NCBI RefSeq assembly: GCF_031179145.1
Contig: NZ_JAPSIB010000015.1
Location: forward strand, 51,486 to 115,485
Origin: Brevibacterium sp.
GTDB lineage: Bacteria > Actinomycetota > Actinomycetes > Actinomycetales > Brevibacteriaceae
Reading direction: 5' to 3'
DNA: 64,000 nt
The position numbers and the translations under genes were made by a program. This document shows, one piece after another, positions 10,546 through 18,637 of the stretch. Below the pieces are notes generated by a model. That model saw only the letters and a list, made by a program, of their open reading frames with translations, was not told where the DNA came from and ran no database searches. How positions within the stretch are numbered: the stretch's first letter is position 1; every line of letters begins with the position of its first letter.

Positions 10546-11235
10546 GTGAACGACCTCATTGATACAACCGAGATGTACCTCAAGTCGATCATCGAACTCG
10601 AGGAACAGTCGATCGTGCCTCTGCGGGCTCGGATCGCCGAACGATTGGACCACTCGGGTCCCACCGTGTCACAGACCGTGGCGCGGATGGAACGCGACGG
10701 CCTTCTGCACGTGAGCAATGACCGCCATCTCGAACTCACCGCCGAGGGGCGCCGCATCGCCACCGAGGTGATGCGCAAACACCGACTGGCTGAGCGTCTC
10801 CTCGCCGATGTCGTGGGACTCGAATGGGAACTCGTCCATGACGAGGCCTGCCGGTGGGAGCACGTGATGAGCGAGCAGGTGGAGCGCAAGCTGATCAGGC
10901 TGCTGCCCGAGACCTCCTCGGGTCCGTACGGCAATCCGATCCCCGGGCTCGATGTCATCGGCGGAGAGGCGAACTCCATTTCCGAGGTCATCGACCTGGC
11001 GACTGCGGTTGCCCGTGACGGTGCCAAGCAGCTGCGCATCGCCTGGCTGGCCGAGCCGCTGCAGGTTGACATCCACCTGCTCCAGCAGTTCCAGGTCGCC
11101 GGTGTCCTGCCGGAGACCGATGTGGAGATCTCACGCAGCGGTGAGTACATCACCGTGCAGGTGCCCGGTGCACAGGACGTGCTGGATCTGCCGCTCGAAA
11201 CCGCAGCGCACGTCTTCGCCTACAAGAACAGGTGA
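10546..11235 (+). CDS. dtxR: DtxR/IdeR family iron-dependent transcriptional regulator
   Basis: Metal-activated repressor of iron uptake genes. The 229-residue protein begins with GTG. The N-terminal winged helix-turn-helix (LDHSGPTVSQTVARMERDG) is nearly the textbook DtxR sequence, including the Ser/Pro/Gln contact residues. The metal-binding and dimer region follows, with HRLAERLL, ACRWEHVMSE (Cys and His metal ligands), ERKLIRLL and SPYGNPIPG-like GPYGNPIPGLD. The C-terminal SH3-like domain occupies about residues 145-229. All ancillary and primary metal ligands I can check are present. It is transcribed alone, with a possible operator at 10429 and a stable hairpin after the stop. Confidence 0.93.
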   Translation: MNDLIDTTEMYLKSIIELEEQSIVPLRARIAERLDHSGPTVSQTVARMERDGLLHVSNDRHLELTAEGRRIATEVMRKHRLAERLLADVVGLEWELVHDEACRWEHVMSEQVERKLIRLLPETSSGPYGNPIPGLDVIGGEANSISEVIDLATAVARDGAKQLRIAWLAEPLQVDIHLLQQFQVAGVLPETDVEISRSGEYITVQVPGAQDVLDLPLETAAHVFAYKNR

Positions 11236-11251
11236 CGCTTGATGGCTTCGC

Positions 11252-11480
11252 TGTGACACGCGTTACATTCTTGACCGGTCCGTGACAAAGCGACGGTACC
11301 AGGGGTCCGGGGAGTGGGTGACCACCCCCGGACTTCGTCGTGTAACGCGCCGATTGTTACAGAGATATGAATCTCATTTACCCTGTTTTACGCCTCTGAC
11401 CAGGCCCTTTATGGAAAACCTCCGGGTTGTCCCTATGCCGTCGTGATGAAAATGTGACAATCGATCACTGATTGGTTACA
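11252..11480 (+). promoter_or_regulatory. Three TGTRAC...GTTACA pairs upstream of NlpC/P60 gene (MtrA-box-like)
   Basis: Pairs at 11252-11267 (spacer 4), 11341-11361 (spacer 9) and 11453-11480 (spacer 16, containing an extra ATCAC). The last contains GTGAC-AATCG-ATCAC, which fits the loose RTNAC-N5-RTNAC repeat described for the actinobacterial response regulator MtrA, known to control cell-wall hydrolase genes. The identification with MtrA is inference. Confidence 0.45.
11305..11333 (+). terminator. GC-rich hairpin with GTGA tetraloop after dtxR
   Basis: GTCCGGGG-A-GTGG, loop GTGA, CCAC-CCCCGGAC: twelve base pairs with one bulged A and a GNRA loop. It lies about 70 nt after the dtxR stop. 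It is probably a terminator, though without a clear U-run; a leader structure for the NlpC/P60 gene is the alternative. Confidence 0.55.
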
Positions 11481-11600
11481 GTTGTGGAGGTCGCCGCGAA
11501 AGTGCCGACTTCACACCGAGAACCGCGCGCCGCGCTCGCTGTGAACCTGAGGACCGGAAGCGGCGGTTGGACATCATCCAATAGGTGACGAGAGGGAAAC

Positions 11601-12419
11601 GTGGCAACTAAGCAGCATGGCCGCCGCGCCGCAGAGGCCAAAGTCAAGACGCCTCTGACCGAACTGACCGAAATTCTCAATGCCAACTCCGCCGTCTTCG
11701 GACGTCGCGCAGCCGTCGTGGCTGCCAGTGGTGGACTGCTCACCGCGGCCGTTCTTCCGGCTGCAGGCCAGGGCGCCGACGACAGTGTCGCCGCCTCCCA
11801 GCAGGCTCAGACCCAGGTGGAGTACCAGAACCAGTCGGCGACCGTCGTTGCAGACGCCAAGGCCGAGAAGAAGGACGAGAAGGCATCCGCCTCCTTCAAC
11901 GCCGACATCCAGACCGTCACCGCGAAGCCCGCTCCTGAGCCCGAGCCGGAGCCGGCTCCAGTCACCGACAACGGATCGTCGGATGACTCCTCGAATGCAG
12001 ACAAGGGCAACGACAAGCCCAAGGCGAAGAGCGACGACAAGGGCGGCGATTCCGGTTCTGACGCCGGCTCGATCGACGGTTCCAAGGCCGAGCAGGTCAT
12101 GGGTTGGGCAGAGCGCGGAGTCGGTGTGCCCTACGTCTACGGCGGCACCAGCCAGAGCGGCTGGGACTGCTCCGGATACACTTCCTGGGTGTACGGCAAG
12201 GTCGGCGTCGACCTGCCTCGCACCTCGAGCGCACAGAAGGCCGCGGGCAAGGTCGTCTCCAAGTCGGAGGCGAAGCCCGGAGACCTGGTCTGGCACCCCG
12301 GACACATCGGCATCTACGCCGGCAACGGTCAGATGTACGACGCAGGTTCGCCGGGATCCGGCACCTCGAAGCGCAGCTACAGCTGGATGGGCGACGTCAC
12401 CTTCATCCGCGTTCTCTGA
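11601..12419 (+). CDS. Secreted NlpC/P60 peptidoglycan hydrolase
   Basis: A 272-residue exported cysteine peptidase expected to cut peptide stems of the cell wall. GTG start behind GAGAGGGAAAC. Residues about 34-58 form a long signal region beginning GRRAAVVAAS, with a twin arginine. A Glu/Lys/Ser-rich linker with PEPEPEPAP follows (about 75-155). The C-terminal NlpC/P60 domain (about 160-272) has YVYGGTSQSGWDCSGYTS with catalytic Cys190 and HPGHIGIY with His235 as the likely catalytic His. It is followed by a strong terminator, so it forms a single-gene unit. Upstream repeats suggest cell-envelope-type control. Confidence 0.92.
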   Translation: MATKQHGRRAAEAKVKTPLTELTEILNANSAVFGRRAAVVAASGGLLTAAVLPAAGQGADDSVAASQQAQTQVEYQNQSATVVADAKAEKKDEKASASFNADIQTVTAKPAPEPEPEPAPVTDNGSSDDSSNADKGNDKPKAKSDDKGGDSGSDAGSIDGSKAEQVMGWAERGVGVPYVYGGTSQSGWDCSGYTSWVYGKVGVDLPRTSSAQKAAGKVVSKSEAKPGDLVWHPGHIGIYAGNGQMYDAGSPGSGTSKRSYSWMGDVTFIRVL

Positions 12420-12432
12420 TCTTCGCACTGCG

Positions 12433-12478
12433 AAACTCCCCGCCACTCTCGACGGTCCTCGAGTATGGCGGGGAGTTT
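12433..12478 (+). terminator. Strong terminator hairpin after NlpC/P60 gene
   Basis: AAACTCCCCGCCA and TGGCGGGGAGTTT give a perfect 13-bp stem. The loop can fold further through CTCGA/TCGAG. The right arm ends in TTTCT. It lies 14 nt after the stop codon. Confidence 0.8.
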
Positions 12479-12535
12479 CTGCGTTCCCTGAAGCTTTCGG
12501 CGAGCGACAGGTTCGCCCGAGGCGAACTCGGATTG

Positions 12536-12599
12536 CCGCGCTCCGGCAGACGCCCCTCCGGGCATCGCCGCGCTCCGGGCAACGCCCCTCCGGGCATCG
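12536..12599. repeat. Two-copy 32-bp tandem repeat
   Basis: Units 12536-12567 and 12568-12599 differ at about three positions, and a partial third copy follows (CCGCTCGGGG). Each unit contains GCCCCTCCGGGC, itself partly self-complementary. It is non-coding as far as I can see. Confidence 0.75.
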
Positions 12600-12924
12600 C
12601 CGCTCGGGGAGGATGAATGAAAACCGAAATCTCGCTGAAACCCGTTGCGTGAATTCGATCACAGAGGCACTGCGGCGGTACCCTTGAAAAGGTTGAGTTC
12701 CTTGAGTGAGGGGAAGACCCGATGGGACATGCGCGAATATTCCGGATAACCGTTCCAGGTTCTGGTGCGGAGCACATATCTGTGTCCAGTTCCATGTCCA
12801 AGGCGTTGTGTTGCGGCACGGCGCCTTTTGCGTTCCCTGGAGCCTGTGCGGCCGGAGCGTTCGCAGCCACCCCGTCAAGGTTGTTGGATCGTTTCGCCGT
12901 TGATACGTCCGTGAGGTGCGCGTG

Positions 12925-13425
12925 ATGAAGACTCTCGTGCTGAATGCCGGTTATGAGCCACTGTCGGTTGTTCCGTTCACCAGGGCAGTGGTGCTGGTGC
13001 TGACCGGAAAGGCCACAGTTCTGGCCGCTGAGGACTCTCCCGTCAGATCCCAGCATGTCAGCCTCGAGCAGCCGTCCGTCATCCTCCTCACCCGCTACGT
13101 CAAACCGCCGAGGGACCGGCGAGTGTCGCTGTCACGACGCGGAGTGCTGCGCCGGGACGGCTACCGCTGTGCCTACTGCTCGAAGCCCGCGAGCACTGTC
13201 GACCATGTGCTGCCGCGGTCGCGCGGGGGAGTCAACAGCTGGGAGAACCTCGTCGCCTGCTGCCGGGAGTGCAACAACCGGAAGGGCAACCGCACCCTGG
13301 CCGAGCTCGGATGGAAGCTGAACGTCCGACCGCAGGAGCCGCGCCTCGGCCAGTTCTGGATGCGCGGCATCGACAAACCCGTCGAGCGGTGGCGTCCGTT
13401 CCTCGCTCTCAGCGACGCGGCCTGA
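12925..13425 (+). CDS. HNH endonuclease family protein
   Basis: A 166-residue protein starting at ATG 12925 (GAGG eight bases upstream). The N-terminal part MKTLVLNAGYEPLSVVPF is the hallmark of the common actinobacterial HNH protein group. The HNH core runs from about residue 72: YRCAYCSKPASTVDHVLPRSRGG, then NLVACCRECNNRKGNRT, with two CxxC pairs for zinc and the DH/H catalytic residues present. The physiological substrate of this conserved group is not established and it is not associated with a phage here. In-frame GTGs at 12916 and 12922 are less likely starts. Confidence 0.85.
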   Translation: MKTLVLNAGYEPLSVVPFTRAVVLVLTGKATVLAAEDSPVRSQHVSLEQPSVILLTRYVKPPRDRRVSLSRRGVLRRDGYRCAYCSKPASTVDHVLPRSRGGVNSWENLVACCRECNNRKGNRTLAELGWKLNVRPQEPRLGQFWMRGIDKPVERWRPFLALSDAA

Positions 13426-13468
13426 CAGCGGTCTGCTGAAGACATGGACTCCGCTTGTCGGCTGGTGT

Positions 13469-13487
13469 GGAGCCGCCTACCGGCTCC
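13469..13487 (+). terminator. Hairpin after the HNH gene
   Basis: GGAGCCG, loop CCTAC, CGGCTCC: a 7-bp GC stem 44 nt after the stop. Modest support as terminator. Confidence 0.4.
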
Positions 13488-13610
13488 GCCCCGCCGCGAC
13501 CCGGACCCGGCCCGTCTTTCGTTGGCGAAGAGCGGCGTTTAGTTGTCCGTACTGTGACCCATTTCGAAAATCGATGTGACATGCTGGACACACCGTCTTC
13601 CGATCTGTTC

Positions 13611-13616
13611 TAGGGT
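13611..13616 (+). promoter_or_regulatory. -10 box TAGGGT before the universal stress gene
   Basis: TAGGGT 37 nt before the ATG at 13654. A TGGACA at 13585-13590 could serve as -35, but its 20-nt spacing is long. A ribosome site (AAGGAG) lies between box and start, so this transcript has a leader. Confidence 0.4.
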
Positions 13617-13653
13617 GGAAGCCGGAAAGTTGCTTCAACACAAGGAGCTTGCG

Positions 13654-14718
13654 ATGAATGAGCAAGACCGCATGCACGATGCCGATCCCGGCCCCGCTGG
13701 TGACACCGAGGCCGTCATCGTCGGCATCGACGGTTCCCCTCCCAGCCGCAGCGCATTGGCCTGGGCGATCAATGAAGCGAAATCCTTGGGCAAACCCATC
13801 CGACTTGTCGGGGCGTATACGATTCCTAGCGTGGCGGCGGCCGCGATCGACGTCTCCTATGTCCCCATCGACGACACCTCCATCCGCGCATCGGTGACGA
13901 ACACCCTGAAGGAGGCCGCCGCCGAGGTGAAGGCGGCCGGGGTCCCCGTCGAAGCCGTGATCGAGATCGGCGATGCCGCCGGTGTGCTCATCGATGAATC
14001 GAAGACCGGATGCCTCGCCGTCGTCGGCTCCCGCGGCCGCGGTGGATTCGCCGGCCGCCTGCTCGGCACCGTCTCCAGCGCGCTTCCGGCTCACTCCAAG
14101 TGCCCCACGGTCGTGGTGCCGACCACCTGGCAGCCGGACGCTCACAGGACCGCGCATCCCACCTCGTCGCGCCCGATCCGTCATGACGGCGCCGAAGTCC
14201 CGGAGCACGACCCCGACGCCGAGGCGATCGAGGGCCTGCGTTTCGACGGCAAAGTCGTCGTCGGCGTCGATTCTCTCGGCGTCGACTCGCCGGCGCTCTG
14301 GAAGGCCGCTCGCCTGGCGGTCCGCCGCGGTTCTCCGCTGCACATCGTCGCCGTCGTCACGACCACCGTGATCGGGCCCGAGTGGCTGCCGAGCACGGCT
14401 GATCTCGAGCGTCTGGTCAACGAGGCCGCTGACAAACTCGTGGTCGCCAAGCAACGGCTGAAGGACGAGTTCCCGGACCTCGACGTGACGTGGACTCTGT
14501 TCGACGGCCAGCCCGCCGAGGTGCTGGTCCGAGCATCGGACACCGCCGAGGTGCTGGTCATCGGGTCTCGTGGCCGAGGCGGTTTCGCCGGTCTCCTGCT
14601 GGGTTCCACATCCCAGTCGGTGCTGCCCTACTCACAGTGCCCGACGATGGTCGTCCGGGTCTCTCGCGACCATCACAAACGCCGGCACGGACAGACGGAC
14701 GCCGAGCCCGGTCTCTGA
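13654..14718 (+). CDS. Universal stress protein with two Usp domains
   Basis: A 354-residue cytoplasmic protein with two UspA folds (about residues 18-155 and 205-340). Both end in the ATP-binding signature G-x2-G-x9-G-S/T: GSRGRGGFAGRLLGTVSS and GSRGRGGFAGLLLGSTSQ. It is therefore of the nucleotide-binding type seen often in mycobacteria and relatives. The ATG follows AAGGAG at seven bases; longer frames upstream are not supported. Such proteins are linked to hypoxia, stasis and oxidative stress, but the partner and signal here are unknown. It converges with the DUF2071 gene. Confidence 0.9.
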   Translation: MNEQDRMHDADPGPAGDTEAVIVGIDGSPPSRSALAWAINEAKSLGKPIRLVGAYTIPSVAAAAIDVSYVPIDDTSIRASVTNTLKEAAAEVKAAGVPVEAVIEIGDAAGVLIDESKTGCLAVVGSRGRGGFAGRLLGTVSSALPAHSKCPTVVVPTTWQPDAHRTAHPTSSRPIRHDGAEVPEHDPDAEAIEGLRFDGKVVVGVDSLGVDSPALWKAARLAVRRGSPLHIVAVVTTTVIGPEWLPSTADLERLVNEAADKLVVAKQRLKDEFPDLDVTWTLFDGQPAEVLVRASDTAEVLVIGSRGRGGFAGLLLGSTSQSVLPYSQCPTMVVRVSRDHHKRRHGQTDAEPGL

Positions 14719-14733
14719 GCTGAAGGACGCCCT

Positions 14734-14758
14734 GGCCGCGGCGGTGTGCGCTGCGGCC
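14734..14758. terminator. Possible hairpin between convergent genes
   Basis: GGCCGC and GCGGCC flank a 13-nt loop in the 63-bp gap between the stress protein and DUF2071 stops. It is short, but in the right place for both genes. Confidence 0.35.
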
Positions 14759-14781
14759 GGCCCACCTCGGTAGGTGTGCAT

Positions 14782-15495
14782 TCAGGCGAGCCGCGGTGCT
14801 CCGAGGCGGGCATGGACGCCGGGACTGAAGTGGACCAGGGGTGGCTCGTCGAGGAGGGGAAGACGGGATTCCAGCGGAACGGACAGCAGGCTGCCGTCGA
14901 CGTCCGCCTGGTGCAGCCTCCATGGCTCATGCGCGGCAGGCACCCGACACAGCCGGCCGAAGCGAGTCGTGTACGCATTCCAGCGTCCGGTGAGGAAGAC
15001 GTCGAGCCGTGATTGATCCTCGATGGCAGCCCCGACCTGGACGTCGAGGTCTCGCCGTGCGACCCCGCGTCCGAGCGAGTAGTGGACCGATTCCGAGTCA
15101 GGGCGCGTTTCCTCGACTCTGAAACTCCCCGGGCGATGTCGGTATGGCAGTCCCAGCGGTCTCAGTCCCCACACCATGACGTGGCGAGGACAGTCGAGGG
15201 CGAAGAACCACAGACCATCGCGGCCGGCGTGGTCCCGCACGTAGGTGCGGATGTTGAGTTCGACGAACGTCGACCATCCGGGCACCGGCGGCAGAACGGT
15301 CGGGCGGACCTCGCGCATGATCAGCGGGGTGAAGCTCACCCAAGCGCTGCCGTCACAGGTGTCGGGTTCCAGGCCGTCGGGCAGGAGCCGATCGAGATCA
15401 TCGGCTCCTGCCCGATAGTGGAGGAAGGTGACCCGGTCCCACACCTGTGCGGAAAGGGGAACCCGCACCCGATGGTCAGGAGTGAGACCGCTCAT
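14782..15495 (-). CDS. DUF2071 (YqjF-like) family protein
   Basis: A 237-residue protein with the family pattern: WDRVTFLHYRAGADDLDRLLP near the start, FTPLIMREVRP, STFVELNIRTYVRD, GLWFFALDC, and the C-terminal PPLVHFSPGVHARLG. The ATG follows GAGGACAGG. It starts 30 bp after the manganese catalase reading frame on the same strand and probably shares its transcript. The fold resembles acetoacetate decarboxylase-like beta barrels, but no activity is established and I infer none. Confidence 0.85.
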   Translation of the reverse strand: MSGLTPDHRVRVPLSAQVWDRVTFLHYRAGADDLDRLLPDGLEPDTCDGSAWVSFTPLIMREVRPTVLPPVPGWSTFVELNIRTYVRDHAGRDGLWFFALDCPRHVMVWGLRPLGLPYRHRPGSFRVEETRPDSESVHYSLGRGVARRDLDVQVGAAIEDQSRLDVFLTGRWNAYTTRFGRLCRVPAAHEPWRLHQADVDGSLLSVPLESRLPLLDEPPLVHFSPGVHARLGAPRLA

Positions 15496-15524
15496 GTCGC
15501 CTGTCCTCTGCGCTCATTGACGTC

Positions 15525-16399
15525 TCATTCCCTCTTGAGCTTGTCCTGGACCGTGCTCGCGGTCTTCTCGACGAAGTTCGGCGTTTCGGTGGTGCCGAAC
15601 AGTCGCGAATCCGGATGCGTCGGAGCAGGCATCGGCGCCGAGGTGGTCGGACCGTCGTGATAGGTGAACGTGCCGTTCCCGTCAGGGCTGGTCCCCGCCG
15701 CCCACCGTCCCTTGGCGGCGTCTTCTCCATCGGAGAAGTTCTGGTACTGGTATGAGACGTCCGTGTGCTCCTTGGACTGGGGGAAATTGCTGGGGACGGG
15801 AAGCATTTCGGTTCCGTCCTCCTTGAGCTCCTCGATCGCGACTGGTTCTGGTGCATGGTGTCGCGGGCGATGAGGAAGGACAGGAGATCACGCACTCCCG
15901 GGTCGTCGCTCATATGGTAGAGGCGAGCGACCTGCAGGCGCCCCTGCATCTCGGCGTTCGCATTCGAGGTGAAGTCGGCGAGCAGGTTGCCGCTGGCCGT
16001 CACGTACGCGCCGGTCCAGGGATTGCCGTTGGAGTCGACCGGGCGGGCGCCTGCTCCGGACACGATCGCGTGCTGCACGTCCGTCCCGCCGACGACGGCG
16101 GCAATCGTGGGATCGGACTGGACGGCGTCATCGGTGATGCCCAGGGGAGACTTCTCGAGCAGCTGGGCGATCATCTTCGCGAGCATCTCGACGTGGCCGA
16201 ATTCCTCGGCTGCGATGCCGTAGAGCAGATCCTTGTACTTTCCGGGGATATGGATGTTCCAGGCCTGGAAGCTGTACTGCATGGCCACGGTGATCTCACC
16301 GTATTGGCCTCCCAGAACTTCCTGGAGCTTCCGCGCATAGATTGCGTCGGGGGATTCGGGGGTGGCATCGTACTGGAGTTCTTGCTTGTGGAAAAACAC
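15525..16399 (-). pseudogene. Manganese catalase, frameshifted near position 15840
   Basis: Non-heme (di-manganese) catalase of the spore-coat CotJC/YdbD type. The first part runs in one frame from GTG 16399 (behind AAGGAGAAGCA) with FFHKQELQYDATPESPDA, QYGEITVAMQYSFQAWN and GIAAEEFGHVEMLA, giving the Glu and His metal ligands, to IARDTMHQNQ. The rest (EELKEDGTEMLPVPSNFPQS, YQYQNFSDGEDAAKGRW, FTYHDGP) is in another frame ending at 15525. Family members normally read HQNQWLAAIEEL at the junction; here four codons are disrupted, best explained by a 7-nt deletion. The signals are intact, so it is either a fresh pseudogene or an assembly error. Confidence 0.85.
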
Positions 16400-16690
16400 T
16401 GCTTCTCCTTTGCCGATCGAGGGTTGACACGGCCCTCCTGGCGGCTGCCGGAAGCGATCATTTGATCGATGGCCGCGCACATCGCAAACGGTAGTGACAA
16501 GGAAGCTGGCCGACAAGACTTTCCAGGGACTCAAATGCACAACCGTATCCGGTGCAGGGCCGGCCGGGGATCGGCGGAGTCCAGCGGGGGAGTGCCGGCG
16601 GAGCTCGCCAGTGACCGAACACAGTGCTGCGGCCGGAATAGGTCTGGCACAGGTCTGGTACAGGTCTGGCGCACGCCCGGGTGCGAGATC

Positions 16691-16696
16691 TATCGT
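16691..16696 (+). promoter_or_regulatory. -10 box TATCGT, leaderless spacing to SGNH gene
   Basis: TATCGT, six bases, then ATG 16703. No ribosome site precedes this start, which supports a leaderless transcript. Confidence 0.55.
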
Positions 16697-16702
16697 GGAT
16701 CC

Positions 16703-17371
16703 ATGGCTCGAAGCACCGCGTGCATCGCCTCCGCACTCGTGGCGTGCCTGTTCCTCCTCGGATGCGACGCGTCCCCAACGCGCGAGCCCCCGTCCCCGTT
16801 TCCGGAGCCGACAGCGGGCGCAGTCCGCATGGCCGCTGTCGGGGATTCGATCACTGACGGCGATAGCATCGATCTCGCCAGTGGCCGGCCCGGACCGCAG
16901 TCGTGGGTGAGCTACGCGGTCGGCTCCGACGTCGAGTTCGTCGGTGGCTGGGCGGAATGGGGCGCGACGACGGAGCGCATGGCCGAATCCGTTCGCGGGC
17001 CACTCGATGCCGATGTGCTCGTCATCCTGGCCGGGACGAACGATGCGGGATGGATCGAGCACGAGCAGATCGGCGCGAACCTGGAGCGAATCGCCGAGAA
17101 GGCCGACGTCGACACGGTGCTGTTGTCGTCAGTGCCCCCGATCGATTCCGCGTCCAGCAGCACAACCGAGCTGAACGCCTACCTCGAGCACCTCGCCGCC
17201 GAGCAGGGGTGGGCATGGGTGGACGCTGCCGCCGGGTTGCGCAACAGTGAGGGTGAGCGCTTCGCGGAGGGGATGAGCTATGACGGCGTGCACCCGACGG
17301 AGCAGGGCGCGCGCGTGCTCGGGGAGGCGATCGGAGAGGCAGTCGTCGAGGCCGCAGATCAGAGCGTCTGA
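16703..17371 (+). CDS. SGNH/GDSL hydrolase lipoprotein
   Basis: A 222-residue predicted lipoprotein esterase. Residues 1-21 form a lipoprotein signal ending in the lipobox LLGC, so it should be anchored on the outer face of the membrane. The SGNH blocks follow: block I AAVGDSITDGDS (nucleophile Ser), an invariant Gly region, block III ILAGTNDAG (Asn) and block V YDGVHPTEQGA (Asp and His). Length and order match small GDSL esterases. Substrate is unknown; cell-wall or lipid ester cleavage is typical. It is the last chromosomal gene before the integrated element. Confidence 0.88.
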   Translation: MARSTACIASALVACLFLLGCDASPTREPPSPFPEPTAGAVRMAAVGDSITDGDSIDLASGRPGPQSWVSYAVGSDVEFVGGWAEWGATTERMAESVRGPLDADVLVILAGTNDAGWIEHEQIGANLERIAEKADVDTVLLSSVPPIDSASSSTTELNAYLEHLAAEQGWAWVDAAAGLRNSEGERFAEGMSYDGVHPTEQGARVLGEAIGEAVVEAADQSV

Positions 17372-17450
17372 TCCGGGCTCGCGATTGAAATAAGGTGCGG
17401 CGCCTGTTGTGACGAGCCATCTTCATCTTGGTTATCTTGAATCCAAGTGC

Positions 17451-17501
17451 AACTGCGCCCCCGGCGCGATTCGAACGCGCGACACCCGCTTTAGGAGAGC
17501 G
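17451..17501. repeat. Distal attachment site (duplicate of tRNA-Arg 3' part)
   Basis: Identical for 51 bp to 21579-21629 and diverges immediately after (AACAG versus GTGCT). It carries the anticodon loop, T-arm and 3' acceptor strand of the tRNA but no 5' half, so it is not a functional tRNA. Confidence 0.9.
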
Positions 17502-18037
17502 AACAGAATGACGTTGGGATCATTCGGGAGATGTTGAGTGCAGCCTCTGAACTGGGGTAATGTGTGGTTCTTCCGTTGGTGAGGCCGAGTGTAAAACCGT
17601 GATCTCGGAGAACGTTTTACGCGATTTTTACGTGATCCCGCTGTCACTGAGGGAGTCCGCGCCCCGTTCCCACGGTAACGATTTACCCCCTTTCGGGTGG
17701 AAAGTTCCGGTGGCCGCTGCCCCCGCCTCGACGAGCAGATGCGTCAAGGTGACTCATCTGATCCTCCGGGGAAGGGTAGGTGCGGACGCGGGCGTCCGAG
17801 GACTCGACGCGGCGAGGCTTGTCTATCCCATTTGGGCGGTTGCCATGAGCGGTAGCCGCCGAAATCGAGACATATTCAATTCGATCCCTTTTCGTTGTCA
17901 TTACTCCTCCAGCGGGCGCGTGTAGCTGATAGTTTTCGGAGCGAGCGGCAACCGCTGTGATTGGAACCAAAAGCCCTGTTAAGCTCGCAATGGCGTACCC
18001 AGCGCCAAGTTGAAATTTAACGAAAAGGAATCCCCTC
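17502..18037 (+). other. Gene-poor left part of the element with integrase-arm-like repeats
   Basis: No gene I can support. A 121-codon frame at 17560-17925 lacks a ribosome site and runs through the repeat at 17615-17635, so I reject it. The block contains GTAAAAC and GTTTTAC in inverted orientation and TTTTACGCGATTTTTACG, features expected of integrase arm sites. The 3' end holds the leader of the secreted protein gene (AAAAGGA ribosome site). Confidence 0.5.
17590..17635. promoter_or_regulatory. Putative integrase arm-type sites, left side
   Basis: GTAAAAC (17591) and GTTTTAC (17614) form an inverted pair, followed by GCGATTTTTACGTGA. The 20-nt block TTTACGCGATTTTTACGTGA recurs with one change near the other end of the element at 21515-21534. 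Matching blocks just inside both attachment sites are what integrase arm-binding sites would look like. Confidence 0.45.
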
Positions 18038-18637
18038 ATGAAGAACAAAGCACTCTCGACATTCGCTGTGACGCTCTCAGCCGTTGTGCTCGTCATGTCC
18101 CCTGGTATCGCTCAGGCCGATGAACTTGTGAACGAGTATTCAGTGTCAAATGGCGCAGATGGCTACAACTCTACGCTGACACTCGAATACGACGCTCCCA
18201 TATCGAAAACCGAAGCCGCGAAAGAAGTCAAGGAGATTGTCGGAGAAGCCGGCCCCGCCACAATCAGTCCCCAGGCAGGGAAAGTCGCCGTACGTAAATG
18301 CAACGTAATGTTCTCCCAGAAGGACTCAAAGGGAAACATGTCGATTCAGCATAAATGCAAAAGCAGCAAGAGCCCATGGGGATTCACCTTGAACAAGAAC
18401 CTTCAAAAGGTAATCACTTCCAAGGTCGACGAAAATGGTATGAGTGCCAAAGTCAACGGGAAGGACCTCGGGAAACAGGCGGACCACAACGTGGCGAAGA
18501 ACTACTTCTTTCACGGCACCTTCACTTCCAAAGACAACCAGACTATTGATTGGCGTGACACGTTCAAGTTCAAAGTCAAAGGCAAGTCCAAAATTACGAC
18601 CCTGACAATCGGTGGCCGAGTGAAGTTCACGGCATGA
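18038..18637 (+). CDS. Secreted basic protein of unknown function (element cargo)
   Basis: A 199-residue protein with a clear Sec signal peptide: basic MKNK, a hydrophobic core, and AQA as likely cleavage site after residue 27. The mature part is Lys-rich and polar, apparently beta-rich, with only two cysteines (KCNVMF and HKCKSS) that could form one disulfide. No catalytic motif is seen and I do not recognise a family. The ATG follows AAAAGGAAT. Its stop overlaps the next start (ATGA), so the two are coupled. Base composition is lower in GC than the surrounding chromosome, in line with acquisition by transfer. Confidence 0.75.
   Translation: MKNKALSTFAVTLSAVVLVMSPGIAQADELVNEYSVSNGADGYNSTLTLEYDAPISKTEAAKEVKEIVGEAGPATISPQAGKVAVRKCNVMFSQKDSKGNMSIQHKCKSSKSPWGFTLNKNLQKVITSKVDENGMSAKVNGKDLGKQADHNVAKNYFFHGTFTSKDNQTIDWRDTFKFKVKGKSKITTLTIGGRVKFTA

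Larger units (their letters stand above)
11236..11600 (+). other. Gene-free interval with hairpin and repeated TGTRAC/GTTACA sites
   Basis: Between the DtxR-type gene and the NlpC/P60 gene. It contains a very stable hairpin (11305-11333) and three TGTRAC...GTTACA pairs. Parts are AT-richer than the surroundings (around 11341-11400). I looked for the conserved core of the c-di-AMP (ydaO) riboswitch that often precedes such hydrolase genes and did not find it. Confidence 0.6.
12420..12924 (+). other. Gene-free interval with terminator and 32-bp tandem repeat
   Basis: Holds the terminator of the NlpC/P60 gene, a two-copy 32-bp repeat (12536-12599) and a region before the HNH gene. Short frames near 12706-12925 lack start signals and conserved composition; I do not call them genes. 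Confidence 0.6.

Noticed and set aside
11236..11600. c-di-AMP (ydaO-type) riboswitch before the NlpC/P60 gene
   Set aside because: Expected from relatives, but I could not find the conserved core with its AGCTAACC-type segment. A covariance-model search would settle this.
12706..12925. Two short frames of about 65 codons before the HNH gene
   Set aside because: No start signals, Cys/Ala-rich translations without conserved pattern, and they run into the HNH start.
17560..17925. 121-codon open frame in the left part of the element
   Set aside because: No ribosome site or leaderless box, atypical composition, and it reads through the putative integrase arm sites. Its likeness to the integrase C-terminus (LRDFY) comes only from the shared DNA repeat.
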